DNA from: Pholiota molesta | Lineage: Eukaryota; Basidiomycota; Agaricomycetes; Agaricales; Strophariaceae | Length of the DNA: 64,000 nt | Direction: 5' to 3' | NCBI GenBank assembly: GCA_014925825.1 | Contig: JACGCK010000091.1 | Span: forward strand, 122,255 to 186,254 | In this document: positions 11,123 to 23,960 of the stretch, piece by piece | How the letters are laid out: each line of letters begins with the position of its first letter | Numbering within the stretch: position 1 is the first letter of the stretch | The notes under the pieces: model-generated | The model's database searches: none | The model's input: the letters and a program-made list of their open reading frames with translations, nothing else | What the model was told of the DNA's origin: nothing | Made by a program: the position numbers and the translations under genes

Positions 11123-12621
11123 GGTAATTTCTCGCTTCTCCATGTACCGCTGCATGTGCGGAACCGCTCACTACGCGTGTCAAACTATCAACCCAGAGGC
11201 GACTAGCATCTCCTTGTGTTCGGAAGAAGATGCACGCGGAAGCGAGTGCCTTGAGAAACGGTAGCATGCACGGGTGTGTATCCACAGGAAGGACGCGTGC
11301 TTCCGGTGTGCGTGTCAGGCTCCGAGCCCGAGGCGTTAGTGCCACACAGAAAATGGCAACGGCACATAAGCGCCTCTTCGATCCCCTACATCGAATGCGG
11401 ATGGAACGCCCAGCGGGCGATGGGTTCCGGTTCTTTGCTATCCATGTCTCGTGCGTGTTTAGCGCTGACTGGGCGTTCGTTGTGTACTGGGCTTTGGGGT
11501 GTTCGTTTTTTTTCTGTTGATGACGATGTCAAATATGCATGGATAGCGTCGGTGTTCCGTCCCTTCGAGCTCTACCCTGGACAACGCCTGTGCTCGGTTA
11601 TCGTGGGGAAGCGACGTCTAGGTTCTGTTGCAAGAATCGCGGCGGAGACATAGATAGACTGACTGCGTATAATCAAACCAGTGACATATGTATCCGCAAT
11701 GACAGCGACGTATCTTTATCGCTAGCTGCTCACGAGGACAGTTCTCACCGACGACTTTGGAGGGTACGAACAAGTACGGATGGATGCCCTGGAGTTAAAG
11801 GTTTTCGAGGGAGCGAAAAGTGCCTTGTGGAATCCGGAATCCATAAGCCGCGGAGACCATGACGCGGAAAACGCGGTGGACAAGCGGTGGATAAATTGAA
11901 TACGGAATCGAGCCCTTGAAAACACTGCACTTGAAATACCAGAGCCGCGGCAGTTCATTGACAAGAGATCGTGTGAGGCGTGTGGCAGTCCCAACATTCT
12001 TGCAAGGGAAGGAAAGAAGAGGTGCATACTGTATATTTGGCGGTTGGCGAGATTCGGAAGTGCGGTCGCGCGTGCGTGCGTGAGAGGGTTGCGTGGGATG
12101 GCAATGATCATTCAAGGTTGGGGTGCGTAAGTAAGTCTGGATAAACTTGCAAGGGAAAGAAGCGTGCGGTCGTTACGCATGTGTGAGAGGGGGGTGTGCA
12201 TTGTGCGTGAGATGGATGCAATGGCAATGGGAATGATCATTCAAGTTGGGGTGCGTAAGTAAGTAAGTCATTGATAAACTAGGTGTACATAACTACGTGG
12301 GCGTGAACGTGAGGATGCGCGCGCGAGGGATCCTGTGATGGGCGCGGTAAATACATAGGGGTGGGGAGGCATCCAGTAATGGGGTTTTGGCGTGGGCGTG
12401 GTCATTTTTGGAAACCTGGTTCGCGGGAGTCGTTCTAAGCGCGTGGGTGGGTGGCCGCGCGGGCGTTCTATATACATCAAGATAGCCTGTCCAACATCCG
12501 CATCAGCGCCCTACTCGCATGCGTACTATGGCTGGGGAAGACCCACATACATAAGTACCATGTAACACGGTCCGCAGTCCGTTCCAAATCCGCGGGGCAG
12601 ACGCCCGTCGGCGCCGCGCGC
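11123..12621. other. Intergenic region; one tandem repeat
   Basis: No coding exon is supported. An imperfect tandem repeat of about 135-145 bp occupies roughly 11998-12281. Both units contain TTGCAAGGGAA, GTGAGAG, GGCAATG/GGGAATGATCATTCAAG, GGGGTGCGTAAGTAAGT and GATAAAC. The remainder has GT-rich tracts but no identifiable genes. Confidence 0.55.
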
Positions 12622-13404
12622 TCAGATGAGGCCGGGGAGGAACCACCAGTGCACCGCGGCCGCCCACGCGTCCCACTCCTTCCCGAACACGCCCCGCATC
12701 TGGCGGTCCTCCGCGTCCGCGCGCGAGATGCCGACGCAGAGCGTCCACAGCCACCACGCGGCCCACACCGCGCCCGCCGCGCGTCCTCTTAACAGCCCGC
12801 ACTCCGTCATCCACGCGCCCTGCGTCAGGTGGCTGAACGCCAGGCCCACGACGAGCAGCAGGGAGCCGGTGTAGGCGGGGTGCCGCACGTAGGAGTAGAA
12901 CCGCGAGGTGATGAGGCGGTGCTGGGGGTGGAGGGTGAGGTCGAAGGTGAAGAGGGGCCCGAGGGCGCGGAAGCAGTCGAGCCGGATGTATGCGCCGAGC
13001 GCGACGGCGAGCACGCCGAGGAGGAAGGACGGGGTGAGCCGGAGGAGGTGCGCGGGGGGTGGGGGGGAGAGCGGGCAGACGAGGGCGGAGAGGGCGAGCA
13101 AGGCGGGGGAGGTGGGCGTGGGGAGCAGGCTGCGCAGGTAGAACGCGACCTCGAAGAAGGCGCAGGCGTATGCGATCAGCTGGTGGCACTATGGGGGAGG
13201 GGGGGTGGTTAGGTTTTTTGGGGGACGGGGGAGGGGAGGGGGAGAGGGGGGGGGGCGTACTTTGAATATCAAGGGCGCGATTTGGAGGATGTAGAGCTCC
13301 TCCGTGTGGTAGCGCGTGTTGGGGCGCGTTTTGTTGGGCGGCGTGCACGCGAGCCCGTTGCAGAGCGCTTGGAACGTGACGAGGACGGCGCGTGCGAGGG
13401 ACAT
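12622..13404 (-). CDS. Isoprenylcysteine carboxyl methyltransferase (ICMT/Ste14) family protein
   Basis: Two exons on the minus strand (13404-13261 and 13188-12622) encode about 236 aa. The protein is hydrophobic with several probable membrane segments (for example LLALSALVC, FLLGVLAVALGAYI, LLLVVGLAF). It carries the ICMT signature YSYVRHPAYTGSLLLVVGL near residues 140-160 and the distal acidic segment (EDRQMRGVFGKEWDAW) with the conserved Glu/Arg/W pattern of the S-adenosylmethionine and prenylcysteine site. The family methylates the C-terminal prenylcysteine of Ras/Rho proteins, G-gamma and mating pheromones at the ER membrane. Canonical Ste14/ICMT is slightly longer, and mushrooms have several divergent paralogues, so it may not be the main enzyme. 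The intron has a GTACGC donor and is 72 bp. The start at 13404 gives the expected short hydrophobic N-terminus. Confidence 0.85.
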
Positions 13405-14694
13405 GATGGAGGTGTTAACTATGGATGGGCGTCTGCGACAGGGCTGGAGGGGTGTCTGGGACAGCTGTTGGGAACGCAGGTGGGAGTAGTACGACAATCC
13501 GGGAACGGGGGTGCGGATGGGGCATTTCCAAGGAGTGGGAGGCCCAATATATAGGCGTCTGGGGTGTACACAGCAGGCGGATGGGAGATGGATGTAGAGG
13601 TATTGCGCCGTGGGATCGGAACGAGAAGGACGAGCTTATTTTGGAACGGCCGCCAGAGCCAAAGTTACCTTTTGGTTCGATGAGTATCAGGATTCCGAAC
13701 GCAACTTCTACTTCGAGACGGTTCTGGATTCTGGGTTTCGATACACGGGCTATACTTGGGCGCTGACGTAGGCGGTGGGGGAACACATGGAGGCAGGCCG
13801 GTAGCTTGAGAGAAGGTGGGATCTGGAAACGGCTAATCTCCAGGGAGTGTCCACTGTCCTGTGACATCGCTGTTGATTGAAGATTCGTACATAAAACACT
13901 GAAGCCTGTGCGAGGGTGGTAAATACGCAACAAGTAGACATTTCTACTTGAAGAGGTTTGAGTTGAGTACGTGCACCCTGCCCGCATCGTGGGTGCTTCA
14001 AGTTAGGCTTCAGATAATGGAAAGTTACGAGATCTGGGCGACTCTATTGAAATCTACGCGTACTACTGAACAGGCGTATCAAGATCTATTACCGGAGTAT
14101 CGACGGCTTGCCTAAAAAGTGAGCTTGATAGTTATACCTCAAAAGAGACGAAACTCCAGAATTTGACACATGGATTACGTGTGATCATTACCCACCCCAT
14201 GCCGCGCAGGAGTTTCCTGGAGTTTCCGTGGCGGAGGTTATCTGGACCGGCATTACGCCGATAAAGCTTAATGTGATGCATGATAACAAGCGATACAGAA
14301 CGTGGAAGGTGTGGAAAAGTACGCGCCTGGGACTGGGAAAATACGGATTTACGAGACGAGGATCCCCGTGTGTAGAAAATGTCAGTGCAAAATGCAATGT
14401 CAATCATCGTTCGACAATGTTTGGTGGCATATTCATAACATTCCTTCTGTTGAACTAGGATAGTAAAATAAACCGTGGAGATGTCTTCCCCGCCGCGGTC
14501 TCCATTTGCTATGAGCTGAAGGAGATGAGCTCGCGTCGCACACACCACCGTTATTATTGTCTGGAATGAATGCCAGCATGATGAAAGTCCGCGGGTGTGT
14601 CGAACACTGTGAAGTGAGGAATGGGGATTGCCGGCTGCGGAGTTTGAACGAGGTGATGGATCGATTTGTGGGGAGATGACAGACCTCGACAGCC
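13405..14694. other. Divergent intergenic region between ICMT and DAHP synthase
   Basis: This about 1.3-kb stretch separates two genes transcribed away from each other, so it should hold both promoters. Open frames exist on the minus strand (for example 13415-13987) but lack any recognisable domain and run through the ICMT upstream region. I see no convincing exon. Confidence 0.5.
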
Positions 14695-17600
14695 ATGGCC
14701 CAATCGTGGAACCCAACGTCCTGGAAGGACAAGCCCGTCGCGCAGGTGCACCCCCAGCCCATCCAGTATAGCCTCCCCACTAACCTCGGCGCAGGATGTC
14801 GCGTACCCCGACCAAGAGCACCTCGACACGTACGTTTTTTCGCGCCTCCTAGGCCCCATGGACACCCGGAGCCCGGGGAACTGATGCTCACTCATCCTGC
14901 CTGCGCGCTGCTGCAGAGTCCTGGGCAAGCTGCAGACGCTGCCTCCGCTGGTGACGCCGTCCGAGGTGAGCGCGAAGCTACGTGGAGATGGGATCTTCTC
15001 TGACGATTGTTGCGTGAATCTTGCCCTGCTTCTCCCTGCCTCGCGCCTGCCTCCCCTCTTTCTCGTCCTCTGCCTTCCCCTTCCAAATGAATCCCCGACC
15101 GAACGATTGCGCATATGAATCGATCCCTCCCTGCATCTCCGCGCATCTCGCCCGTCTTTCCATGGCTCGCCGGTTTCCTTGCACATCTGCCGTCTCGCTG
15201 CGATATGGGAACGCAAACGCCGTCCTTGCCACACCGCACCCGGACATTCGTCTTATGATCTGAGCGCAGATTGAACGTTTGAGACACCAGCTCGGGCAAG
15301 TGCAGCGCGGCGAGGCGTTCCTCCTCCACGCGGGCGACTGCGCGGAGAGCTTTGACGCGTGCACGCATGTACGTCATTCCCTCTCGTTCTGTTCGACATT
15401 CTCTTTCTTTTTCTTTTTCCTTTGTTTTCCGTTCCTTTTGTTCTTGCGTTTCTGTGGACGGTTGGATTACGTGTGTCTTTCGCCCTCCGTTCCAGATGGA
15501 ACGCCATGATCCCGCCGTCCACGTACGGTTCTTCAAGGTATTCATATAGGCTATTACATACGCGCCCCTTCCGTCCTTCCATATCCACCGTCTTCCGCAG
15601 CGTCTTGGAATAGCCTGTGTTCGTTGTCTTCGGCCTTCGGTCTGGGTGAAAATTTAAGGGTGTTAAGCTCTTCGCCTTTGACGATGTCGTATCATCTTTT
15701 CCTTCAACTTTTTCTATTTCCTGTGTCCTTCTCAAGGCACACCATTAGCCGCCGAGTTCTACATTACTGCTTTCACATTTGACGCATCGCTCGTGCGGAA
15801 TGCTTATACTCTTCCTTGAATTTTGATAGGAAAACATATCTGCCAAGATCGGCCTCATCCTCTCGTTCTCGCTCGTCCTGATCTGGGGCGCGCGGCTGCC
15901 TGTGGTGAGTTTCCGTCTCCCGTCTCGTCGTTCCGTTTCGGACGCCTTTTGGAGGATTTGCGCTCTACGCAAAATGTTTCTCTCAAATGCCCGTCTACTT
16001 GTTGCACTCACCGAATTTCCAGGTCCGCATCGGCCGCATCGCGGGGCAGTACGCGAAGCCGCGGAGCAGCAGCTTCGAAGTCGTGGATGGGCGGGAGGTG
16101 CTGAGCTTTCGCGGGGACAACGTGAATGGGTATGTGGTGTATCTTCGACTCTTCGACTCTTTGAGTTTTTTTTTTTTCACGCTGATCAATCTTGAAGGTT
16201 GGACCCCGACGCGCGCACGCCGGATCCTGAGCGCCTGCTCCGGTACGCCCCTCCCCCTCCCCCTCCCTCCTCCATAAACTCAAACGCATCGTGACCCCCG
16301 TTCGCCTTCACAGGGCGTACTTCCACTCGACGACGACCCTGAACTGCGTGCGCGGCCTGCTCACGTCGGGCTTTGCGAGCTTGCACCACCCGCGGGAGTG
16401 GAGTCTGGAGCATGTGAGGAGTAAGACGTTGAGGTGAGTGCGAGTTGGAGGGTGTTTGAATGCGGGCGTGCGTGCGTGCGTGTGACGCGGTTTCTTTATT
16501 TTTTCCTTTTTATTTTTTTAATGTTTTCTTTTTGTGCGCGTGTACTTTTGTGCGCGTACCTGGCCTGTGGCGTTGGCGGTGGGGTGATGGGGAGTCAAGG
16601 AGAGTTAGCCGCGTGTGCGCGCGGAGGCATGCTCTTGCTTTTAGACGTTGATCGCCAAGCGAATTTGGTTGCTGAGCGTGTTTTTATGCTTGCGATGCTG
16701 GATTTTTGCGTGGAGCCAGGTCCGCGCATCTGGGGTTTTGGATTTGGATTTGAATTTGCAATCTTGCGACTTTTTGTCTTTTACTCGCGAAGGCGTGCAT
16801 GCCGTTCTTGGGGTCTAGTTCGCTCGCAAGGTCCTACGTTGATGTCCAGGAACTCGGCGCGTGAGCCAGGATTGGGTTTCTCATTAACTTTTTCTTTCTT
16901 TGTACTTTCACTTTTACTTTTACGTTCGTGGTTCTCGCTGTCGTTTTGCCTTTGCGTCGGCTTTCTTTGCGGTATTGCGTTGCCCCATGCCTCAGAGAGG
17001 CTTTGATTAGTGGAAGTGCCGTTGTTGCCACCGCCACCCGGAGGCTTTTTTTTTTTGTAGGCGTCGTTTCGCGCTGGCTTGGGTTCTGTGACTTGTTTTG
17101 GGTTTGAGTTTGCTTCTGCCCCACCTTTTTTTTTCGCAGGGAGATTCCTAGCAACCGAGGCTTGGATCTTTGGCAGTTCCTCGAGGATGATGCTATTTTT
17201 CGTTTATAACTTTAATTTTCTCTTTAACGTCCACAATCTTGTTCACGCGTGCTGATCCTCGGCTCGCTTCTTGTGTTCTCCTCATCGTAACGTTCTTGAA
17301 CTTATATCTTGTTTTCCTTCTATAGGCAGGAATTCGAAACTATCGTGGAAGGCCTCTCCGATGCGCTGGATTTCAGCCGCACGATCGGCGTCGACGCGAG
17401 CGCCTCGCTGCCCTACGAGCAAGGCGGGGGCCGCGGGACGCTGGGCGAAGTAGATTTCTACACGAGGTGCGCGAAGCCAAACTATGTAGAAGATCTGAGC
17501 GAACGCACGCTGACGCCCCCGGATCCTGTGCAGTCATGAGGGCCTGATGCTCGGATATGAGACGGCGCTGACACGCGCGCTGCCCGTGCCTGCGTCCGTC

Positions 17601-19772
17601 GCGTGCGCCACGGCCAACGTAGCGGCCGCTGCCCCTGGAGAAGCGCCGCCGCCGCCGCCGCCTGCTGGCGCGCGGAAGGCGTTCTATAATACCGGCGCGC
17701 ACTTCCTGTGGATTGGCGACCGCACGCGCCAGCTGACGGGCGCGCACGTGGAGTACTTCCGCGGGATCAGGAACCCGATTGGCGTCAAGGTGGGGCCGAG
17801 CATGGAGAGCGAAGAGTTGGTTCGGGTGCTGGATGGTATGTGCTGGCGGCGTCGCGGTTTTGGGTTGTGTTTTTCGCGATGGAATACGTGGGCTGATTGT
17901 TTTTTTCGTCGTTGTCAGTGCTGAACCCGGATAAGGAGAGTGGACGGGTGACTCTGATTACCCGTTACGGTGCGCGCAAGGTGAGCAATCTCAAGTGTTC
18001 CCGCTCGTCTGTGTTTCTTCGTAGTTCTGGCGCGATCTTGCATTGTGTAGTTGGGCGAGCGCACTTGCGAGACTTCTTTCTCGCTTTGGGAGATATATCT
18101 CCGCACATGGCGCCGTGCTGCTCCCTTGCGGCAACGTTTTAGTTCTTCGTGCGTTCTGCCTTCTACGCCACGGTGTTGCGGGATCTCGTACACTCATTCA
18201 CTATGTGGTACGAGGTCTGTCCGATATCAGCGCTCTTCATCTGCTCTCGATCCCCACATTTCGAACGCGAATCCTGGCAGGATGTCTGGGTGTTCTGCGC
18301 GACCTTCCTTTCATCTGGGAGGACGTTTTAGATCCATTGCGTGCATGTTCCGTTTCCGCTTCGCTTATCTTCGTGATCGGAACTGCTACTGTGGTGCAGA
18401 CCATGAGACTGCATCCACCTACATTTATTATATCTCATTTCTCATGTCGCATTCTGGATTTCACTACCTTTTTTTCTCGTGCTTCGTCTCTGTGAAACAT
18501 TGCCTTTCGTGACATGCGCTTCTCCTGGTGACGATATGCCACCCCTATCCATGTCCTCCCACTACATGAAGGCTATCGAACCATATTCATGGCCGACACT
18601 CCCGCGAGCGGTCGTAGTGGGCCGTTTTCTCTCTGCTTCTTTTTTCCCTATTTCTTCGTTAGTGTGTGTGTATGGTGTGCTGATGTGCATATGCGGTTTT
18701 CCCCTCCCTTCTAGATCGAGGATCATCTTCCTGGGCACATCCAGGCTGTGCAAGCGTCGGGCCACCCGGTGGCGTGGATTTGCGATCCCATGCATGGAAA
18801 GTGCGTAGCCTCTGTTCTCTCGTCTTCGTACCTAAAGATATCGCGGTGTTGGGGACGCCTCTGGTTGTGCGTTGGGGAAGGCGCTGCGTTTGGGCTTGTG
18901 CCGATCGAGATTGGTTGGCGTTTAGACGTCGGTCGTGCTGGGATGGCAAGGAGGGTTCTGATACCCATGCCATTGGCGACGTCAAGTCCTGATCTATATG
19001 CGAGCCGTTCTATTGTCGAGCTCAGATCCAACGCGGTATTTTAATCGCCATTCTCTATTGTCGCACGTCAAACGCACGTCCCTTTGACGAGGGAAAGATT
19101 TCGCGTACCATTTACGTTCCCTCGTGGGCGCGTTCTGGACGGTTTTCTGTTATGCCTTACCCGACGCAGGCTTTAGACCTTGTACTCACGCCGTAGCATG
19201 CCTGAGTACATGGGCTCACTTAATTATAGACGCGCTTCTATTTTCCCCCCAGTCGATTCCTCTTTCGTAGCGCTTACTAACGCCGATGCTGTTGCAGTAC
19301 TCAAACGTCCTCATCGGGCCTCAAGACGCGGCATTTCAACAACATCATCTCTGAGATTACGTCGTCGCTCCGCATCCACACTGCCTGCCAGTCGCGCCTG
19401 AACGGCGTCAGCCTCGAGTTCACGGGCGAGCTTAATGAGGAGGGGTATTCCGTCACGGAATGTCTCGGTGGGAGCATGGAGCTGACGGAAGAGGAGTTGG
19501 GGTTGAGGTATCAGGTGCGCACGTCTTATTAATGGCCCTTCTAGAACTTTGCGCTCATGATTGCTGTGTGTCGTTATAGTCGTTCTGCGATCCCAGGTTG
19601 AACTTTGAACAGAGTCTCGGTGCGTATTCCAGTCTTATCAGATTCGGCTTTTGTTTCTTTATTGATAGCTGTAACTTGGTGCTGACTATGATTCTTCCTC
19701 TTACTTTACTCAGATATCGCATTCCTCATGTCCAATCACTTCAAGAAAGAGCGTCGGGATGCCAAAAAATGA
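14695..19772 (+). CDS. Class II 3-deoxy-D-arabino-heptulosonate 7-phosphate (DAHP) synthase
   Basis: Fifteen exons join in frame to 495 aa: 14695-14745, 14795-14829, 14917-14965, 15270-15368, 15830-15904, 16023-16129, 16198-16242, 16314-16433, 17326-17466, 17534-17835, 17919-17980, 18715-18800, 19298-19514, 19580-19619, 19714-19772. The enzyme condenses phosphoenolpyruvate with erythrose 4-phosphate, the first step of the shikimate pathway to aromatic amino acids. Class II (plant/AroF-II) motifs are clear: N-terminal [19 protein letters not shown] with metal-ligand Cys69, [14 protein letters not shown] (104-118), CDPMHGNT with His389, LEFTGE with Glu431 and CDPRLN with Asp467. All four expected metal ligands are present. 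Exon junctions follow the family sequence with no gaps. Four introns are very long for this genome (461, 892, 734 and 497 bp), inflating the gene to 5 kb. It is probably cytosolic; no targeting peptide is visible. Confidence 0.96.
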
Positions 19773-20898
19773 CAAGCTGACTGTTTCCGGTCTGAGTAGA
19801 CAGACCGTAAGTAGAATTCTCTATTCATTGTAAGTACTACTCTGTAAAACGCGAGCACATATTCGAGCCAAGCGAACTGCGTAGATCGGTCATATGTCGT
19901 TCACACGTGGCGAATGATTGTTATGTGGCCTATTCTCGCCGGAGGAAGTTCGCTCCAGTTCTAAGTCTGCATGACCGGGCCTGGCTTCCAGGCTCTCGAT
20001 TTGCGTACCTCTGCTTTTTTTGTCCGATGTCTGGCTTAGGTCGAGATGACCATGTCGCGCAAGTTCATTACTCCACGTTTTTCGCAAGAACTGTTGGCCT
20101 CTTCTGACAATCGCCGAGTGGTTCCTTGCAAGTTTCTCGAGTGACGCGTCTGGGTTACTGATGCTCATTATTTGACCAAGTCTGGACCAAGTTCATTTTA
20201 CCACATCAAATGGCCAGTGAAGCTGGAGCTCCAAAGAACGACTCACCTAGAGCTGTTCAAAGTTGTGTAGGATGCCGCGTATCTGACATCATGATCATCT
20301 TGCAGATCATCGAGGTTCCTCGACTGGCATATCCGTGTCATGATTTATTTTCGTTGTGTCGACAAATCTCCAATTCATCAGCACCTCGGAGCCTTCTTGA
20401 ATCTCCGGCTGCACTGACCTGACTTACCATGAGCTAATACCGCAGACGTGCAGCGAGCTATGCTGGAAAATATATCTTCTGCGTTGTGACTAGACTACCG
20501 AGGGTTTTCTCAGTCTATAGTTCTGCGGCATAACTTGATTCAACGACTGTCGTTCATGCGGCTGGTGGTGAAGCTAAGCTTTTATACATAGGATGGCCAG
20601 AGACGCACGTTTGGCGTTGGTTGGTGTGGGAATGAGTTCTAATTGCCTGCGGAATGCAGCCGGGACCTAAAATAAATTCATTTGATATGATTCAGGTCTG
20701 GAAGACCCAGAAGGCTTCGCGGCGTGCTCGTCACCGCGATCGCCTGCCTGCGTTGATTATGGGCAGTCCATCACGCCCCATCTGCCTACATAGAGGCCAC
20801 GTATAATGCTCGCCTTGACTACTACCTATTGTGTTACAACCCTCCGCGAAAATCCATACGTTCACTAATACCCTAATTCCAAAATATCGGCCGGGACG
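19773..20898. other. Intergenic, nothing recognisable
   Basis: This 1.1-kb stretch follows the DAHP synthase stop codon. Only short open frames without recognisable motifs are present. The proximal part should contain the DAHP synthase 3' untranslated region, and the distal part (about 20700-20898) the promoter of the F-box-like gene. Confidence 0.55.
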
Positions 20899-22500
20899 AT
20901 GCACGCACAATCTGCGTTAATATTCAAGTTGGACCAATATCTTCTCTGGCTCATCTTCTCCGAGAACGCGCAAATGGACATGGAGCTCAGCTACACCAGC
21001 CGGCTCAATCATCGCACGCGAAGTCTTCATCCGTTAACTCTCCTTCGCCGCACCTCGCAAGTGTGCGATTTATGGCGCACCATATTACTTCAATCACCGT
21101 CGCTTTGGGGCCAGGCTCTCGATATTGAAGCTCTGTTGTGGAGCCACGAAAATTGGAGGAAATTGGTTATCTCCAGGACCGGACACGCTTTTCTGCATGT
21201 CAAAGGTTGCGTTCGAATCGACCCTGAACACGAGCCGTGGAAGAGTACGGGCGAAATATTTATGTCCCTGCTAAACGAATTTTGGCCCCGCATTCGAAGG
21301 TTGTGCATTGAGGTGATGGAGGTGGGGATACAATCGGAAGAGAAGGCATTGACGCGCTGGCGTGTCCTTCAACGGCCCGCACCGAATCTCGAATACTTCA
21401 ACATTCACTTCGGGCTGAACAGCTTGTCTAACCTCTTCGTTACCGAAGGCCATCATCTATTCTCCGACGATTCCCCATGCCTACGCTACTTCCTCGCGAC
21501 GAATATTCATTTCCAACTCTGCATGCCATGCTTCTTCCACTTGAAGAGTTTGAAGCTCTCTTCGTACTTCACCGTACCTCAGATTTTGGACGCATTATCG
21601 GAAATGGATTCGCTCGAGTCACTGACGGTTAATTCACTTTCAATACCTGACGCATTCCCCCTCCGCCACATATCTCTTCCCAGATTGGACAACATACAGA
21701 TTTCAGGAACGACAGGCGCTTGCATGCCACTATTGGACCATATCACCGCCGCACCTGGGTGCCGCGTTTATTTGGAGGCGCGCAGCGGAGAGCGCTTCAG
21801 CGTCCGGGAAGCGGAGGCCACTCACTGCGTGCTGGCGCGATACGCAGGGAACTATCTCAAGACGCACATCGTTTCCGCGGTATCCATCAATATCCACCTG
21901 TCCTCATTCACCTTCTTCACCAATTCCATCGCGACGCTCAATGACCCCACTTCGCCGGATTTCAAGTTCAAGGTCGACGTGCCCCCGGAATCGGTATCAT
22001 TTCTCCTAAGCGCCCTCATCCAATGTAGCTTCGACTCCGTCAAAACATTTTACATCAGCTCCCGAGGGCATCCTGCGTCAGACCCGAGCTTCGCCAAGCT
22101 CTTCAAATTGCTCACCTCAATCGAGGAAGTGGAGTTGACGCCGGAAGGGATGGCATTTCTGCTGGCGACACCGCGAGAGAACGCGGAGCTCCCGTTGTTT
22201 CCCCGGCTCAGAACCATCAGGGTCGCGCCCTTCGTGGGCCTGGACGGCATGGACATGGTTCTCCCGTTCCTTCTCCTGCGACGGAATCTCGGGATGGCTA
22301 TCGAGACTTTTGACCTGACGATGCATCCGCTCGCGGGGTTTCCGATGAACTTTGACTTCCTAGAGGAAGTGGTGGGGATGAAGGTCATCTGGAAGTCGGG
22401 GCAGGAGCCGAAAATGTATATCTGTGGTAGTGGGAGGCCAGAGGAACTCAACTTCAAGTATGATCCGCTACAGTTGATGTACGATATAATCAAGCTCTAA
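20899..22500 (+). CDS. F-box/leucine-rich-repeat-like protein
   Basis: A single open reading frame of 533 codons starts with ATG at 20899. The N-terminal part (HPLTLLRRTSQVCDLWRTIL, then LQSPSLWGQ) is the second half of a fungal F-box domain: cysteine, tryptophan, then a S-P-x-L-W motif. The first helix (LPxE) is not obvious, so it is F-box-like or its N-terminus has diverged. The remainder has leucine-rich repeat-like segments (LKSLKLSSYFTVPQIL, MDSLESLTVNSLSIPDAF, LPRLDNIQISG, FPRLRTIRV) in about 28-residue steps. Proteins of this type are expanded in mushroom genomes and are presumed SCF ubiquitin-ligase adaptors with unknown targets. No intron is needed, and coding quality is uniform across the frame. 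Confidence 0.82.
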   Translation: MHAQSALIFKLDQYLLWLIFSENAQMDMELSYTSRLNHRTRSLHPLTLLRRTSQVCDLWRTILLQSPSLWGQALDIEALLWSHENWRKLVISRTGHAFLHVKGCVRIDPEHEPWKSTGEIFMSLLNEFWPRIRRLCIEVMEVGIQSEEKALTRWRVLQRPAPNLEYFNIHFGLNSLSNLFVTEGHHLFSDDSPCLRYFLATNIHFQLCMPCFFHLKSLKLSSYFTVPQILDALSEMDSLESLTVNSLSIPDAFPLRHISLPRLDNIQISGTTGACMPLLDHITAAPGCRVYLEARSGERFSVREAEATHCVLARYAGNYLKTHIVSAVSINIHLSSFTFFTNSIATLNDPTSPDFKFKVDVPPESVSFLLSALIQCSFDSVKTFYISSRGHPASDPSFAKLFKLLTSIEEVELTPEGMAFLLATPRENAELPLFPRLRTIRVAPFVGLDGMDMVLPFLLLRRNLGMAIETFDLTMHPLAGFPMNFDFLEEVVGMKVIWKSGQEPKMYICGSGRPEELNFKYDPLQLMYDIIKL

Positions 22501-22559
22501 AAAGGCCAGATGCCTTTATAATTGTGAGATCGGCGTTAAGTACATCCTTTTATGACAGG

Positions 22560-23960
22560 GAGTTCGAAGCCACGTCCCGGGGCACGGACTCGTCCAGCGC
22601 TAGGATCCGAACGGCGAAGAGCTGGCAGTACAAGAGAAGAAATCAGCAAGCGAAAGATGAACCATACACCGCACCCACACTACTAGGTACATCGGCACAC
22701 CGTATAGCGCACACATGCCTTCCCACATCGGGTGCCCGTGCTATCGCATTGTAAGCAAGCGTCGCGTGCAAGGAAACGGAAAATGTACTCGACGAGGGTA
22801 TGAACTCTATATGCATGACCTTCCGTCGACTTCCCGATAGCCGCAACAGCCATCAACCCACCACGCCGCACGCGCCTGGCGAAGGAGATCGTCATCGTTG
22901 GGATTGTACTACACATCGGGGGCATGGACCAACCGAGTATATGTCGAGGAGGACTAATCGAGAGTGCTACCGGGGCCGGAAGTGAGCGGAGCGATCTCCA
23001 GTCCACTACGTGTTACTACAAACGCTTGGGCGCATGTTCGTATCATGCCCTGCGCCGCGAGGTAGCTGGCGGTGGAGGCAGTCTTCCAGCGAGCACCGAG
23101 CACAGTTTCATGGGCGAAGGAAGACAGGCGCAGTCATTAGAGATTGCCGAGGGGTGGTGTTAGAGGGTCATGCGACTGGGTGGCAGCACAGAGCGCAGAG
23201 GCAGGTGACGAGGCGGCGGTGCAGGAAGAGGGGAAAAGGCGCCATCTAAAGCAACATAAATCATCATTCCGCTCTGTATATACATAGAAGAATCGATAAC
23301 GTACCACCTCAGTATCCACCGTAAGCGCGAATGGGGCGACGTGTTTGCGCCAGATGCTCGTCGACCGCCTATACTGCACAGCGTGGCGTCATGCACAATC
23401 AGGACAGCCCGAAATGGTCGCGCTCAACCCATTCAAACTTCAGCGATTAGTACCATCCAGCACAAGATTCCATGGGGTGAGGACGAGCTCGGACTCAGAC
23501 GTGGCGGCATTAATCATCGCAAAGTGCGTTGCCTAGTCCTTGAGTTCCTCGCAGGTGTATCGATCGTTTTGAAGTCGTACGTCCATGGACAGAAGGCTCT
23601 GGGAAGAGACCTTCAGCAGATCACTTGTGGGATTGAACAGAGTAACGAACGAAAGGCAATGGTCAGAAGGAAGTCGAACAGGATGCTGTTGATGTGGTGT
23701 GAAAGCTGCAGGGGCTCCCCGGCACGCTGGCTCCGCTCATGCCGAGTATTCCCACGGCTATCCTTTGAGACCCATACCTTTTCCATCGCCTCGGTCATCA
23801 CCCACCTCTACCACTCGCTACACAGCGAAGGAGAACGTACAATATAGGACGAAACATAGGACGTTCCAAGTATCGCCAAATGTTTATATACTCAATAACA
23901 TATCCATCCATATGGCGGATAGCCAACCAATAGCCAACGCGGTAGATAAAATCAGACAGG
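22560..23960 (-). pseudogene. Decayed partial copy of the importin-beta gene (right arm)
   Basis: Read on the minus strand, this has the same order as the left arm at 9.95-10.98 kb. From 23960 downward come the importin 5' flank, exon 1 and exon 2 (a frame reading FALTVDTEVV near 23330-23300, compared with FAITADTEVV in the gene at 48.1 kb), and the start of exon 3. Then comes the exon 5 equivalent (ARRVRRGGLMAVAAIGKSTEG near 22900-22820, compared with DWRVRHAGLMAIAAIGEGTG). Frames are broken throughout. It shares the exon 3-4 deletion with the left arm, so the two arms come from one duplicated fragment rather than two independent events. Confidence 0.85.

Noticed and set aside
12503..13348. 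281-codon minus-strand frame overlapping the ICMT gene
   Set aside because: It is an alternative frame of the same GC-rich exons, of low complexity, and has no ICMT motifs.
13415..13987. 190-codon minus-strand frame upstream of ICMT
   Set aside because: There is no recognisable motif or signal peptide. Its codon pattern is unlike neighbouring exons and it overlaps the probable ICMT promoter.
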